A stretch of DNA of 37,500 nucleotides from positions 567,801 through 605,300 of the forward strand of contig JAHNZQ020000277.1 in assembly GCA_019155205.2 (NCBI GenBank). The letters are read 5' to 3'. The translations under genes were made by a program, and so were the position numbers. The notes under the pieces were generated by a model, which did no database searches, was not told where the DNA came from, and was given only the letters and a program-made list of their open reading frames with translations. Positions 7,867-17,373 of the stretch are shown here, piece by piece (within the stretch, counting starts at the first letter, position 1; each line of letters begins with the position of its first letter). The DNA comes from Gracilaria vermiculophylla. Its lineage: Eukaryota > Rhodophyta > Florideophyceae > Gracilariales > Gracilariaceae.

Positions 7867-9441
7867 TCACAGCGGGGCGGCGTAGGCGGCGAGAAAGGCG
7901 GGCGGTAGGACGAGGTTGTCCAGCTGCGCGGTGCAGGCCTCGATGAGCGCGGTGAAGAGCGAGGCGGCGAGGACGGGCGCGGGCGGGCGCAGGCGCAGCG
8001 CGAAGGCGGCGGCGACGGCGGCGACGGCGCCGGCGAGCGCGCCCTCCAGCGAGCGGCCGTGCGCCAGCGCGGTGCGGCCGCGCGCGCGGCCGGCGGCGGC
8101 GGCGGCGGCGTCGAGCGCGCACACGGCGACGACGCCGGCGAGGCGCGCGGCGCGCGGCGCGGCGAACAGCGGCGCCACGCACGCCAGCAGCAGGTACAGG
8201 TGCGACACGGCGACGCGGCCGCCGTCGCGCTCGTCCAGCAGTCGCGCGGCGGCGCGCCGCACCCACGCTCGCGCGGCGCAGCGCCCGCCGCCGGCGCGCA
8301 GCGCCTCGCCCAGCAGCAGCAGCGCCAGCGCCGCCGCGCCCGCCACGCGCGTCAGCGCCTCGTCCACGGCCGCGCCGCTGACGAAGATGGCCGCCGCCAG
8401 CGCGTGGTAGTGCTTGCGCGCCGCGTGGCGCGCGCCGCCGCCGTCGCGCGCTGCGCGCTCGCCCGGCCGCACGCCACCCACCACTGCCGCCACCGCCGCC
8501 GCCCACGCGCCCACCGTGGCGCGCCGCGCCGCGCTGCCCACCGCCCACCGCAGCGTGCGCCACACCGGCTCCCCCCCCCACACGCGCCACGCCGCGGCGT
8601 ACCACGGCGCCACCGCCGCCGCCGTCGCGCACAGCCGCCGCCGCGCCCCCCCCCCCGGCGCCGCCGCCGCCTCCACCACCACCGCCACCATGCTGCACGC
8701 GCCCAGCACCGCAATGTTGCCCAGCGCCTCCTCCACGCTCTCCGCCCGCCGCGTCGCGCGCATCACCCCAGCCCCAATCGCCGCCGCCACCAACGCCGCC
8801 TCCCCCCCCGTGAACACCCCCTCCAGCCCGCGGATCAGCCCCCCCTGCACCACCGGCACCGCCGCCACAATCGCCGCCCTCACCACCACCGCCCTGCCGC
8901 CGCCCGCCGCCCCCCCCATCGCCCCGCCCGCCACCGCCCCGCCCGCCGCGGCCGCGGCCGCCACCGCTGCGCCGGCCGCCGCCTGCGCCCCGTAGCGCAC
9001 CTCGCGCCGCAGCGCCAGCGCCACCGTGCCGGCCGCGGCCGCCAGCGCCACCGCCGCCATCTCCGCGCGCGCCGCGCGCAGCGCCAGCGGCAGCACGGCG
9101 CCGGCCGCCAGCCCGCTGCCGTCCACGCAGCGCCGCAGCCGCGCGTCGCGGCAGCGCCAGCCGCCGCAGTGCGCCGCCACGGCCGCCGCCAGCACGGCCG
9201 CGCGCGCCGCGCGCAGCTCGCCGTCCAGCGCCAGCGCGCGCAGCGCCAGCAGCACGCACGCGAACAGCTCCACGTGCAGCGCCACGCCGTCGCGCCTCGA
9301 CGCCGTCATCGCCGCCGTCATGTCGCGCGCGCCGCCGCCGTCGCCCCGCGCGCGCGCGCGCCGCGCGCCTTGCGCCGCGCGCCGTCTCATCACGCGCCGC
9401 GCCGCTTCGCGCACGTCAGTCAACTGCGCCGCGCCGCTCAT
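7867..9441 (-). CDS. DOLK: Dolichol kinase (CTP-dependent, SEC59/DOLK family)
   Basis: Phosphorylates dolichol with CTP in the ER membrane to supply dolichyl phosphate for N-glycosylation and GPI-anchor synthesis. 524 residues from ATG 9441; ATGs further in remain possible because the first hydrophobic span comes later (VALHVELFACVLLALRAL). The protein is almost entirely hydrophobic helices. Family landmarks stand in the correct order in the C-terminal half: RKHYHALAAAIFV, LLDERDGG, SHLYLLLACVAPLF, LAGVVAVCALDAA, GRSLEG and, near the end, LIEACTAQLDNLVLPP. These correspond to human RKYFH, FLDERDSG, THIYLLLG, AGVLAVGVGD, KKTFEG and LLEAYTTQIDNLLLP (from memory). The cytosolic CTP-binding loop departs from the usual residues. 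Alanine content is extreme, in keeping with the GC-rich DNA. Other polyprenol kinases are the alternative, but the C-terminal TAQLDNL motif favours dolichol kinase. Confidence 0.88.
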   Translation of the reverse strand: MSGAAQLTDVREAARRVMRRRAAQGARRARARGDGGGARDMTAAMTASRRDGVALHVELFACVLLALRALALDGELRAARAAVLAAAVAAHCGGWRCRDARLRRCVDGSGLAAGAVLPLALRAARAEMAAVALAAAAGTVALALRREVRYGAQAAAGAAVAAAAAAGGAVAGGAMGGAAGGGRAVVVRAAIVAAVPVVQGGLIRGLEGVFTGGEAALVAAAIGAGVMRATRRAESVEEALGNIAVLGACSMVAVVVEAAAAPGGGARRRLCATAAAVAPWYAAAWRVWGGEPVWRTLRWAVGSAARRATVGAWAAAVAAVVGGVRPGERAARDGGGARHAARKHYHALAAAIFVSGAAVDEALTRVAGAAALALLLLGEALRAGGGRCAARAWVRRAAARLLDERDGGRVAVSHLYLLLACVAPLFAAPRAARLAGVVAVCALDAAAAAAGRARGRTALAHGRSLEGALAGAVAAVAAAFALRLRPPAPVLAASLFTALIEACTAQLDNLVLPPAFLAAYAAPL

Positions 9442-9906
9442 TGGCTGCGCTGCGCGCTGCGTCGGTGCTCGCACCGTGCAGCCTTGCCGCGTGGCCACGT
9501 GCGCGCCTCCACGTCACCTGCCGTCGTGCGCAAATCCGCATTGGCCACCGCGCGTGCTCCTTTTGCACCGTCTTCGCTGCATCGCCCCCCCCCCCCCCCC
9601 CCCCCCGCGCTGCTTGCCGCCGCCCGCCAGAGTCTCGCGTCCGTCGGCGCTCCAGCGTCCTCTCATTTGCTGTGCACAACTCCCTCAGTCCGCACTCAAT
9701 TGGCCCGAGCGCCTCGCCCGCCGCTTCATAACTTGTGTTTGTGGAACCATAAAAGAAAAAGTTAGACAAGTTATCTATTCTCATCCTACTAGTACACAAC
9801 TACGCAACTTCAGCCGAGCTTCGTCTTCCACACCTCCAACTTTATCCACCCTCGCCCACATCGCCCACACACCTCTAATCGATCGCCACCACAAGCAGCT
9901 CGCTCC
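9442..9906. other. Intergenic region: dolichol kinase promoter and SET gene 3' region
   Basis: For the leftward dolichol kinase gene, CCAAT boxes on the coding strand (ATTGG on +) occur at about 9540 and 9699, and a 22-nt homopolymer lies between them. The AT-richer right part (9730-9900) is presumably the 3' UTR of the SET gene. No gene is seen. Confidence 0.4.
9585..9606. repeat. poly-C tract, 22 nt
   Basis: Unbroken C run on the + strand, so G on the coding strand of dolichol kinase, about 145 nt upstream of its start codon. Confidence 0.95.
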
Positions 9907-12900
9907 CTACTCTGCTGGTCGGCCCTTCCCCAGCAATGATCGCAGGTCTGTCTGCGTAGACCCCCTCACCACGCTCACAACCGCTTGGCTTTTCCTCCCA
10001 TCGTCTTTCGCCTTGTCCCCGAAACCGCTCTGCCGAGGTGCGTCCCGCCCCGACTTCCTCTTCCTTTTGGAGTTCCGCCCCGGGCTCTTATGGCGCGCGC
10101 GCTTTCTATCCTCTCGATGCCCGTCAAAGCTCCGTCTCCGTAGCCCACCTTCCTCGTGACCGTGACCCTCACTATTCTTGCGTCTGTCTCGCCGATCGTG
10201 TTCATCGCCGTGCCGCGCTTCAGAATACCTTGCACCGTGCCTTCCCAGCGCTGCGTTACCCCCCATACTCCCTCTCCCACCGTGCGTCGGCCCCATTGCT
10301 TTCCCCGCCACGCCGCCCGCACGACCGTCGCTATCTCTTCCCCGCCCCTTCGATCCACCCACTTCACTCGCTTCCTGTTCCCTCGCCGTGCTTCTGTTGC
10401 CTCCACCTCTAATGTCGTCCTCATAAAACCTTGAGCGCCGCATTTCTTCTCTTTCGCGCGACCCGCTCACATCTTGCGCAGCTGTCGCGTGTGGCTTCGC
10501 CTCATCACTCTTCGAAGCGCCAACTCCTCCCGCCTCCGACACCGGCAGCATGCGACCCGACTTGGGCGCTTCCAACTTCGCCGCCGCCAACTTCGCCGCC
10601 GCTCCTTCCTTCGATGGCGCACCGGCACGCAACCGCGGTGCACACTGACGCCCGTCTTGCGATGAAAGTCCGCCTTCCTTCCGTGAACCACCGCCCGTGG
10701 CCGCAATTCGTGCCTCTGAGACACCAATCGCCTTGCGCTCCACCTCCGCACCAACTTTGCCTTGCTTGGCGACCGGAGCTTTCGAATCCAAGGTGCCGGT
10801 CACAGGCGCTCCCGGCCTCAACCCAGCATCACGTCTTGGTGGCGCACTACCTTTCGCGATGGTTTGAGAAAGTCGAGGCGCAACCCGCTCCCTGTGCTCA
10901 CCGCCGAGAGCTTCTTGCGGCCGATCCGCTTTCTCAGCGCTGTCTGGCGCACGGAGTTCTCCGCCGGCGGGAGCCTTCGCAACATGTCGTGCACCATGCA
11001 CCCCATCCAAACCTTGGTCCACGTTGCGCCGCAACGGCCTCCCATTGCCCGCAATCTCTGATTCCGCGAATCGTGAGAAATGCTCCTTATGCCGTGCTCG
11101 CGGATGGTGTTCTCGGACGTTGGGTGGCATGTCATGAGGAGCTCTGGCGAGAGGAACGACTCCCTTTCCGCTGTCCCGCCTTCGTACGGGCTCTTCTCTG
11201 ATCGCGTTTGCCCAGCGTTGCCTCTCGCGACGTGCATGAACCTCGTCGTAACCGTGGGGATATCCTCGATTTCTTGGGCCGAATCGGTCATGACGTTGGA
11301 AGTTTTCATTACGGCCTCCGTCTGAAAATCTAGGTCGCTCAAACCTGTTTGGACCGAAATCCCGCATGAAATCTCGGTCGTTAGGTGGTCGGGGAGACTT
11401 TCTTCGTATCGCTTCATGAGAAAGGCGGAGGGGTCTATCCTGTGGCTCAGTTTCACGACGGGGACGCTCCTTATGCCACAAACTTCGACCTATCCGATTG
11501 TCACAAGATTCCCTCCCTTCATGGCGGGGGAGCTTATCCATTGCTTCTTTCGGCAAAATCCTTTCATTATCGGCATTCGGACCTCGCGACTCAGTGGCAA
11601 GCAGCATTGAGCTGTCAATCATACTTGATGAGCCATGGGGGTGTCGCATGCGGTTGTCTTCCCTGCCAACGAAGTGGCTCCTGTCAAAATCCTGTCGAGG
11701 CACCGGAGGAAGGCGTAAAGCTCTCTCTGGACAGCCTTGCAGATGATCCCCCCGTGGATTACCAGACGTAACGGCTTTCCGAGATGCATCAGCAATGAAC
11801 TGTTCTCCCCTTCGTCCATTGGGCTCGACATGCCTTGCATTTTCACTTCGCACTTGGTCCGCAGGTTTCCTATCTTCGCGTTGAAGCAGTAACTGCTCCA
11901 AAGGGGGCTCGGGAACGAACTCGTCGTCGGAGCAGGCGCCTCGCCCATCGGGAAGTTGGCTTGGCGAGATCGGCGCCTCGTCCATGATGGGTTCCGCTTC
12001 CGATGCGGTGGAATACTCACCCATCGAATCGTTCTCGGAGTCCGTTTTCCGAGTTTTGACCCTCTGCTTGACCTTCGGCTTGAGGGGTTTCCGCTTAAGT
12101 CTTGCGGATGACGGCTGAAACCCTTGCTCGCGACCAATCAGGGCGGCCCTGGAAAGCGGTCTATCCAACTCGGCCTTCCTTTCATAGGACTGCAGCGGCC
12201 TCTGCGACAAAAGCGTTGACCCTGGGAGCTTGGAAAGGGGGACTTTTGGTCGCAAGTCGGCAGCAATTGAGGAGCGACGCGGCACCCGCGGTATCGAGAG
12301 CGTGCTGGCACTGGGGTTCTTCGACTTTCCCCTGTGGTCTCTCGAGTCAGAGGACAACCCTGGTCGCGTTCCAAGTTTATCCTCAGTCTTCGGAAACATT
12401 TGGCCATCCACACCATCACCGGCATTGACCGTATTCCTTCTTGGAATTCGGAAGGACGAATCGACATCGTGCTCTTTGAGTGACATTTGAGCTCTCGATG
12501 ATTTCATCCTGGCCATCGTTTCCTTCCAAGTCTTCAGTCGACTTGCAGCCCCTGAGCTCCATCGAGCTTCGGCTGAGACCTTCAGACTCTTCGCCTTTTC
12601 ATCGGCGAGCGAGCCAAGTGCAGATGCTCGTCGAAGGTTTTCATTCGCAAGGTCAATTTTTGACCGAACGATTTTCCGAACATCTTGCGCACTCCCTTCC
12701 GCATCGGTTCCGCGGCTTTTCTCTTGTTCAGAAGGCTTCTCAGGGCTGATGCCATCTGTTCCATGATCTTTTGAACATGAAGCCTTCTGAACAATGTCTT
12801 CCTGTTTGGAAGTAAGTGTTCCTCGACACTTGGCCGCACCACAGACACACGGTGCTGATCCTTTCTCAATGGATCGAGCGCCATAGTCAAAAGTGATTTC

Positions 12901-15900
12901 CTCACCCTTGCTGATGTCTCGGACGGCATAGATGCCCACCCGAGGTTCTCCCCCTGCATTCCATTTCTGTGTCTCCGCGTTGGGGTCGCAGGAGTGGTTT
13001 AGGAATCGGGTTGCCTGTGATTTTCGGCTCGCATCAATGACGAGCTTGTTCGTCAACGTCATGAAGTAGAAGTGACGCTCGCCCTGATACTGCCGCATCC
13101 TCTCCCTGAACTTTTCCATCGAAATGACTTCTCCCTGGTACTCGCCGATGAGGTCTCCGGCTCGGATATCCTCATCGGCCACGAGACCAACGCCTTTGTT
13201 CTGAAAGTTCACCATCTTGAACTTGGCGTACTCCAGCCTCTGCAGCCGCTGGTTCTGGCAATATGAACCAGCGCCACATTCCCCAGGGACGCATTCGATC
13301 CGTAAATGACGGTTCTCGCAGAGCTCGTTGGAACAGGCCACTCTGTTCTCCGATCCATCCTTCTTCTCTTTCGCATTTCCCGGAAGACAAGTACATTTCT
13401 GTCCTAGGGCCCGGTCCTTTTTCTCGAGGAGGTCACGGGCCCCATCAATGTACGAGTTCTTCCGTTGCAATCGAACCCATTTCCATGCATACTCCGTTTC
13501 CGGATCGTACCGCGCCAACATCTGTTCAGCGTCCTCTTTGATGACATTCTGTGCCAATCGAAGAATGTCAGGGTCCTCATCCAAGTCGAAATAGCCACGT
13601 TGATGGGAAGCCACACGACAAAGCTTGGGGTTGCTCGTGACGGGAGGGAAGGAGATGTTCGGAAATCGTCGTCTGGGCAATATCACGTCGATGCTCGAGC
13701 TGCTTTTCTCGTCGACCGAGGAGGGGGTTTTCGGATAGTCCACAGGGCATTTTAGAATATGCTTCCTTATGGCTTCCACCACCATAGTGAAGTGGTTGTG
13801 GGCTTCCGGAGAGAGAACTTGTTTCTTGACCCCACAGTCGAAGTAATGTTCTTCCAAACCTCCTTGGATTCTCAGCACGACTTCCCAGATTCGTTTCCGA
13901 TTCCTCGTGTTAGCCGCCTTGCTTCGAAGGAAGGCTTTCAGGGTATTCATTTGAGACATGTCACGAGAGCCATCCTCAAGACTCTTTCCCATTGACGCTA
14001 ACAGAAATGCGCCAAAGGCGAGCATGCGTTGCCGAGTCATGGCTTTCTCCTCACTGATCGGTAACGATGAAAGCGGCTTGTCAACGATGCTGTCCATTTC
14101 ACGAGTGCCAAGAGGCCCAGAGTTGGCGAGTGCTTCAAGCTTATCATGAAAACGCACATTACTCCCCATTGGCGCAGTTCGTATCAGTACCATATTGATG
14201 GAAGTGAGAAATGTTTCTTTGAGCTTGGTATCGGTCGCCAGAAGCTCTCTTTGCATCACTGCAGAGGACATGAGAGTTTGAATGAAATCAAGCACGGTCG
14301 GGACATACGGCAAGTTCTTTTCTTCGTCCAAAATGATCCGAAATGCCGGCAAAAGGTCGCGGCTCATGACCTCCAATATTTTAGTCATGACATCACAAAG
14401 GAGTGCCAGGCATTTGGACTGGTTCTGCAGAACTTCCCGCATGAACAGAGGAGATGAGACAATGTTCACGAGAAATCCGACGTCGAAGCAGCTGTCCGCG
14501 GCAAGCGGCTCTCTGCGCACTTGTTGCAACGCCTTTGTAAACGGACAGGACCAGAAGAACTCCTGTTCGCACAGGGTCTCCGGGATTTTTTGGCTTTGTT
14601 CGCTGATTCGCTTCCACGCATCGTACTGTGGGCTGCCGCGATTCCAAGGGACACCACTGCGAAGTATGAAGACCTGCATGAGCTCGGAGACAGAGATCCG
14701 GCACTCTTTCCCAAGGCTGCTCGGGCATGCCAGGACAAACTCCGTCGAGAACGAGAGAAACCGATCGAAGCGTAATGAAGTGCTGTCATGGGCAGAGGAA
14801 TGGAGCTTGGAAATGAACAAACTGTTTGGTTTCAAATTGTTGACTTTTGAAATAAATGACGAAGGACTGAGCTCATAGACGACAATGCTGCTCGCAAGTC
14901 GAATGATCCAATCAAGAAGTTCACTGTAGTTTTCTTCGTTTTCGTTGTTCACACGATTTGCATTGTACCAAAATTGGACAGCACCAAGTGTCAAATTGGC
15001 AATGTCTGTAGTTAAGCCTTCTTCGTACCATTTTTCCATAAAAGTTTCTGCCACATCATCCTCAGTTCCCGCCGTCACTTCGAGTAATCGCCAAACAAAT
15101 TGTATGGCATCCGACGTCTTCAGGAGACCGGGAGGGCACAAAGCGCTTTCGCGGCTATCTCCAGCAATCCAATCCAGCCACGTTTTCTCATCAATGTCAA
15201 ACGAAAGCGCATCCAATTCTTTTCCTTTCAGTACACGACCATCATAACTCGTCTTCATAGACTCGAGAGCTTTTTTGTGGAAGTGACATAGACCTCTACA
15301 ATATCGAAACAAGCTGAATCCTTCGAACTGCTCGCAGCCGGGGATGGTCGCCAAGCTTTGTCTCAGCTTTATGATAGCACTCTTATCCAGTTTCTCAACA
15401 GATGAAAGAGCTCCAGATTTGTGAGCAAACGCGAGCAAAGAAGCGAACGGAGACTCCTTCTCGAGTTGTGGTTTAGAACCGGTTGCACCCATCTGCACAT
15501 CGCCGTCTGCGTTAGTCGCTTGATGCTTCACCGCAGGACTCGCTCGTTTGGAGAGGGTCTCAACATGGCCGCTGCGCTTTCTTGAAGAAGGCTCCTCCCT
15601 TTCTGACTCGTCGGCGCTCAAAACTTTTCTTCGCTTGTGGGAAGGCATCTTGCGCGGGCGCCCATCGAGGCGCTCAGAGCGATGTGCGTCGAAGCGTTCG
15701 GCGTCGTTGTGGCGCTGCGCAAGAGAACCATTCGCAGCAGAGGGATGAGGTCGTTTGTGATGCTTTTTGCTACGAAGCTTCGATTTCTCTCGCGCACTGA
15801 AACGCTGTGGGGAGGGCTCACGGCTGGGCTCTTGTGTGGACGGCAGTCTTTCTTGATAGCTGTGCTCGTCGTCGTCATCGTGGCGAGAAGTGGTGGGTCG

Positions 15901-16665
15901 GCGCTTGTGTTTGGATGAGAGGCGGGATTTCTTCCGAGCATTCGGGTAGTCGGGCGAATCGGAAAGGTCATCACTGTGGCGGCGGTGAGGGCGGCCTGAG
16001 GATGGCTTCGAAGCGTGGAGCTTACGTCGTCGGACGCGATTCGAAGACTGAGAGGTTTGACGGTCGGGGGCGGCTTGGTCAGCGCCATCGGGCTCCTGCG
16101 GAGCCCTGACGCGTAGTTTGAGCACAACGGGGCTGGGCACTGTTGAGCGCCTCTTTTGAGTGCGATTGCGCTTGTCGTACGTTCTGCTGAGAGACGAGGA
16201 AGGCGGCGGGGGCGGGGCGCCCCGCTCAGGGCGGGGACGGCGGGCGGATTCGGCGGCAGGCCTGGGGCGTTTCGGGGTGCGGGCGTTGGCGGCAGCAGGA
16301 GCGCGCGACGAGGCGGAAGAAGATTGGGCAGTGGGGCGTTTGGTTCGGTGCGAAGAAGGGCGATTTTGTCGGGCGGGGGCGGTGGCAGCGACGGGAGGTT
16401 GGGGCGGAAAGCGGCGGTCGACGATTGCTTCGAGATACTTGTCGAGCGCGTCGACGACGTCGGCCTCGGATTTGAAGCCCATTGATGCGAGGAAGACGGC
16501 GGGGTTGGGCTGCGGGGATTGTGGGGCGGAGCTGGTGGAGAAGCGGAAGGAGGGCGGGCGGGCGGAGGGGGCGGGAAGCGAGGCGGAAGAGGTGAAAAGC
16601 GAATGTAGCTGGTCCAGTTGGGCACTTAAGCGCTCAAGAACAATGCGATAGGAGGAAGAAGACAT
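9907..16665 (-). CDS. AWS-SET-PostSET histone-lysine N-methyltransferase, SET2/ASH1/NSD (H3K36-type) group
   Basis: 2252 residues in one exon from ATG 16665 (MSSSSYRIVLERL). Residues ~1-420 are basic and disordered, rich in KR/RS/RH. Residues ~430-1060 are a folded, mostly helical region I cannot name. Residues ~1091-1283 hold AWS (CTCLPG, CSNELCENR, then Cys-rich ECVPGECGAGSYCQNQ), SET (GVGLVADEDIRAGDLIGEYQGEVI; RFLNHSCDPNAETQKW; GEEITFDYGA) and PostSET (CVCGAAKCRG). NHSC, the catalytic Tyr in FDYG and the three PostSET Cys are intact, so it should be active. CDPNAETQKW and the AWS context place it in the SET2/ASH1/NSD group, typically H3K36 writers in nuclear chromatin. Residues ~1290-2252 are disordered and charged (RE/RD/RH-rich). 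I see no SRI, PHD, PWWP or bromodomain, so SET2 versus ASH1 is undecided. Confidence 0.93.
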   Translation of the reverse strand: MSSSSYRIVLERLSAQLDQLHSLFTSSASLPAPSARPPSFRFSTSSAPQSPQPNPAVFLASMGFKSEADVVDALDKYLEAIVDRRFPPQPPVAATAPARQNRPSSHRTKRPTAQSSSASSRAPAAANARTPKRPRPAAESARRPRPERGAPPPPPSSSLSRTYDKRNRTQKRRSTVPSPVVLKLRVRAPQEPDGADQAAPDRQTSQSSNRVRRRKLHASKPSSGRPHRRHSDDLSDSPDYPNARKKSRLSSKHKRRPTTSRHDDDDEHSYQERLPSTQEPSREPSPQRFSAREKSKLRSKKHHKRPHPSAANGSLAQRHNDAERFDAHRSERLDGRPRKMPSHKRRKVLSADESEREEPSSRKRSGHVETLSKRASPAVKHQATNADGDVQMGATGSKPQLEKESPFASLLAFAHKSGALSSVEKLDKSAIIKLRQSLATIPGCEQFEGFSLFRYCRGLCHFHKKALESMKTSYDGRVLKGKELDALSFDIDEKTWLDWIAGDSRESALCPPGLLKTSDAIQFVWRLLEVTAGTEDDVAETFMEKWYEEGLTTDIANLTLGAVQFWYNANRVNNENEENYSELLDWIIRLASSIVVYELSPSSFISKVNNLKPNSLFISKLHSSAHDSTSLRFDRFLSFSTEFVLACPSSLGKECRISVSELMQVFILRSGVPWNRGSPQYDAWKRISEQSQKIPETLCEQEFFWSCPFTKALQQVRREPLAADSCFDVGFLVNIVSSPLFMREVLQNQSKCLALLCDVMTKILEVMSRDLLPAFRIILDEEKNLPYVPTVLDFIQTLMSSAVMQRELLATDTKLKETFLTSINMVLIRTAPMGSNVRFHDKLEALANSGPLGTREMDSIVDKPLSSLPISEEKAMTRQRMLAFGAFLLASMGKSLEDGSRDMSQMNTLKAFLRSKAANTRNRKRIWEVVLRIQGGLEEHYFDCGVKKQVLSPEAHNHFTMVVEAIRKHILKCPVDYPKTPSSVDEKSSSSIDVILPRRRFPNISFPPVTSNPKLCRVASHQRGYFDLDEDPDILRLAQNVIKEDAEQMLARYDPETEYAWKWVRLQRKNSYIDGARDLLEKKDRALGQKCTCLPGNAKEKKDGSENRVACSNELCENRHLRIECVPGECGAGSYCQNQRLQRLEYAKFKMVNFQNKGVGLVADEDIRAGDLIGEYQGEVISMEKFRERMRQYQGERHFYFMTLTNKLVIDASRKSQATRFLNHSCDPNAETQKWNAGGEPRVGIYAVRDISKGEEITFDYGARSIEKGSAPCVCGAAKCRGTLTSKQEDIVQKASCSKDHGTDGISPEKPSEQEKSRGTDAEGSAQDVRKIVRSKIDLANENLRRASALGSLADEKAKSLKVSAEARWSSGAASRLKTWKETMARMKSSRAQMSLKEHDVDSSFRIPRRNTVNAGDGVDGQMFPKTEDKLGTRPGLSSDSRDHRGKSKNPSASTLSIPRVPRRSSIAADLRPKVPLSKLPGSTLLSQRPLQSYERKAELDRPLSRAALIGREQGFQPSSARLKRKPLKPKVKQRVKTRKTDSENDSMGEYSTASEAEPIMDEAPISPSQLPDGRGACSDDEFVPEPPLEQLLLQREDRKPADQVRSENARHVEPNGRRGEQFIADASRKAVTSGNPRGDHLQGCPERALRLPPVPRQDFDRSHFVGREDNRMRHPHGSSSMIDSSMLLATESRGPNADNERILPKEAMDKLPRHEGRESCDNRIGRSLWHKERPRRETEPQDRPLRLSHEAIRRKSPRPPNDRDFMRDFGPNRFERPRFSDGGRNENFQRHDRFGPRNRGYPHGYDEVHARRERQRWANAIREEPVRRRDSGKGVVPLARAPHDMPPNVREHHPRARHKEHFSRFAESEIAGNGRPLRRNVDQGLDGVHGARHVAKAPAGGELRAPDSAEKADRPQEALGGEHRERVAPRLSQTIAKGSAPPRRDAGLRPGAPVTGTLDSKAPVAKQGKVGAEVERKAIGVSEARIAATGGGSRKEGGLSSQDGRQCAPRLRAGAPSKEGAAAKLAAAKLEAPKSGRMLPVSEAGGVGASKSDEAKPHATAAQDVSGSREREEMRRSRFYEDDIRGGGNRSTAREQEASEVGGSKGRGRDSDGRAGGVAGKAMGPTHGGRGSMGGNAALGRHGARYSEARHGDEHDRRDRRKNSEGHGHEEGGLRRRSFDGHREDRKRARHKSPGRNSKRKRKSGRDAPRQSGFGDKAKDDGRKSQAVVSVVRGSTQTDLRSLLGKGRPAE

Positions 16666-17373
16666 GGGGGAAGCGCAAGCGCACGGGAGGGTTTAAGTAG
16701 GGGCCGCGAGCGGACTGGAGCAGCGGGTGTGGTGACAGGTGACGACGGTGGGAGAGGGGCAGCAAATTATGACGGGTGCTTGGGCGTGCGCGTCGTGAAT
16801 CGCGACGCGCCGGGGACGTCGGCGGTGGGGGTCGCTGGCGGGGGTCGCTGGCGGGGGTGCGCAGTGGCAGGCGCAACGAGAGGCGTTGCACGTGCGACGG
16901 GAGCAGAGTGCACGTCGTCGCGCACGCCGCCACTCGCGCTCTGCTGCCAAAAAATCGTCTCAATTTGCGTTTGAAATAACGCGCGAGCGCCGTTCAAGTT
17001 CAAACAGCCGACGCTCGGTCACGCGCCCCGCGCGTTGCGTACCAAGCCGCCACCTGTGTACCCAGCTGCGTACACGCGCCCACCGTGCCCCGAAAAGCGC
17101 CCATTTTGCGCTCCTTTAATTATTCGTCGCACCAACAGCCCGCCGCCGTCTTCCGTTGCCGCCCCCCCCCCTCCGCCGCCACTGCCACGCCCGCTCTCCT
17201 CCAACCCACGCCCCCCACGTCCGGAATCGGTGCTCTGCCACGTCCGCTCCCACCCCCCCCTCCCCTTCCCACATTTTCCCCTCCTGCCCCCCGCGCCACC
17301 CCCCCCCCCCCAAACCCCTCCCGCACCCCCAGCCGCGCCCCTCCTTCCAGCCGCGCCCCGGCACACGCCAGCC
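16666..17373. promoter_or_regulatory. Divergent promoter region between the SET gene and Nup98
   Basis: 708 nt serve two outward-reading genes. The Nup98-proximal part (17160-17370) is C/T-rich on the coding strand, with C runs up to 13 nt (17299-17311), typical of a pyrimidine-rich leader. At about 17091-17120, GAAAAGCGCCC and TTTTGCGC stand near TTTAATTATT. Small open frames here are not convincing. Confidence 0.5.

Noticed and set aside
9442..9498. 19-residue N-terminal extension of dolichol kinase
   Set aside because: It begins with GTG; ATG 9441 is the first normal start.
8059..9765. 568-codon + strand frame opposite dolichol kinase
   Set aside because: Arg/His/Ala-rich shadow, without conserved motifs, of a recognised gene on the other strand.
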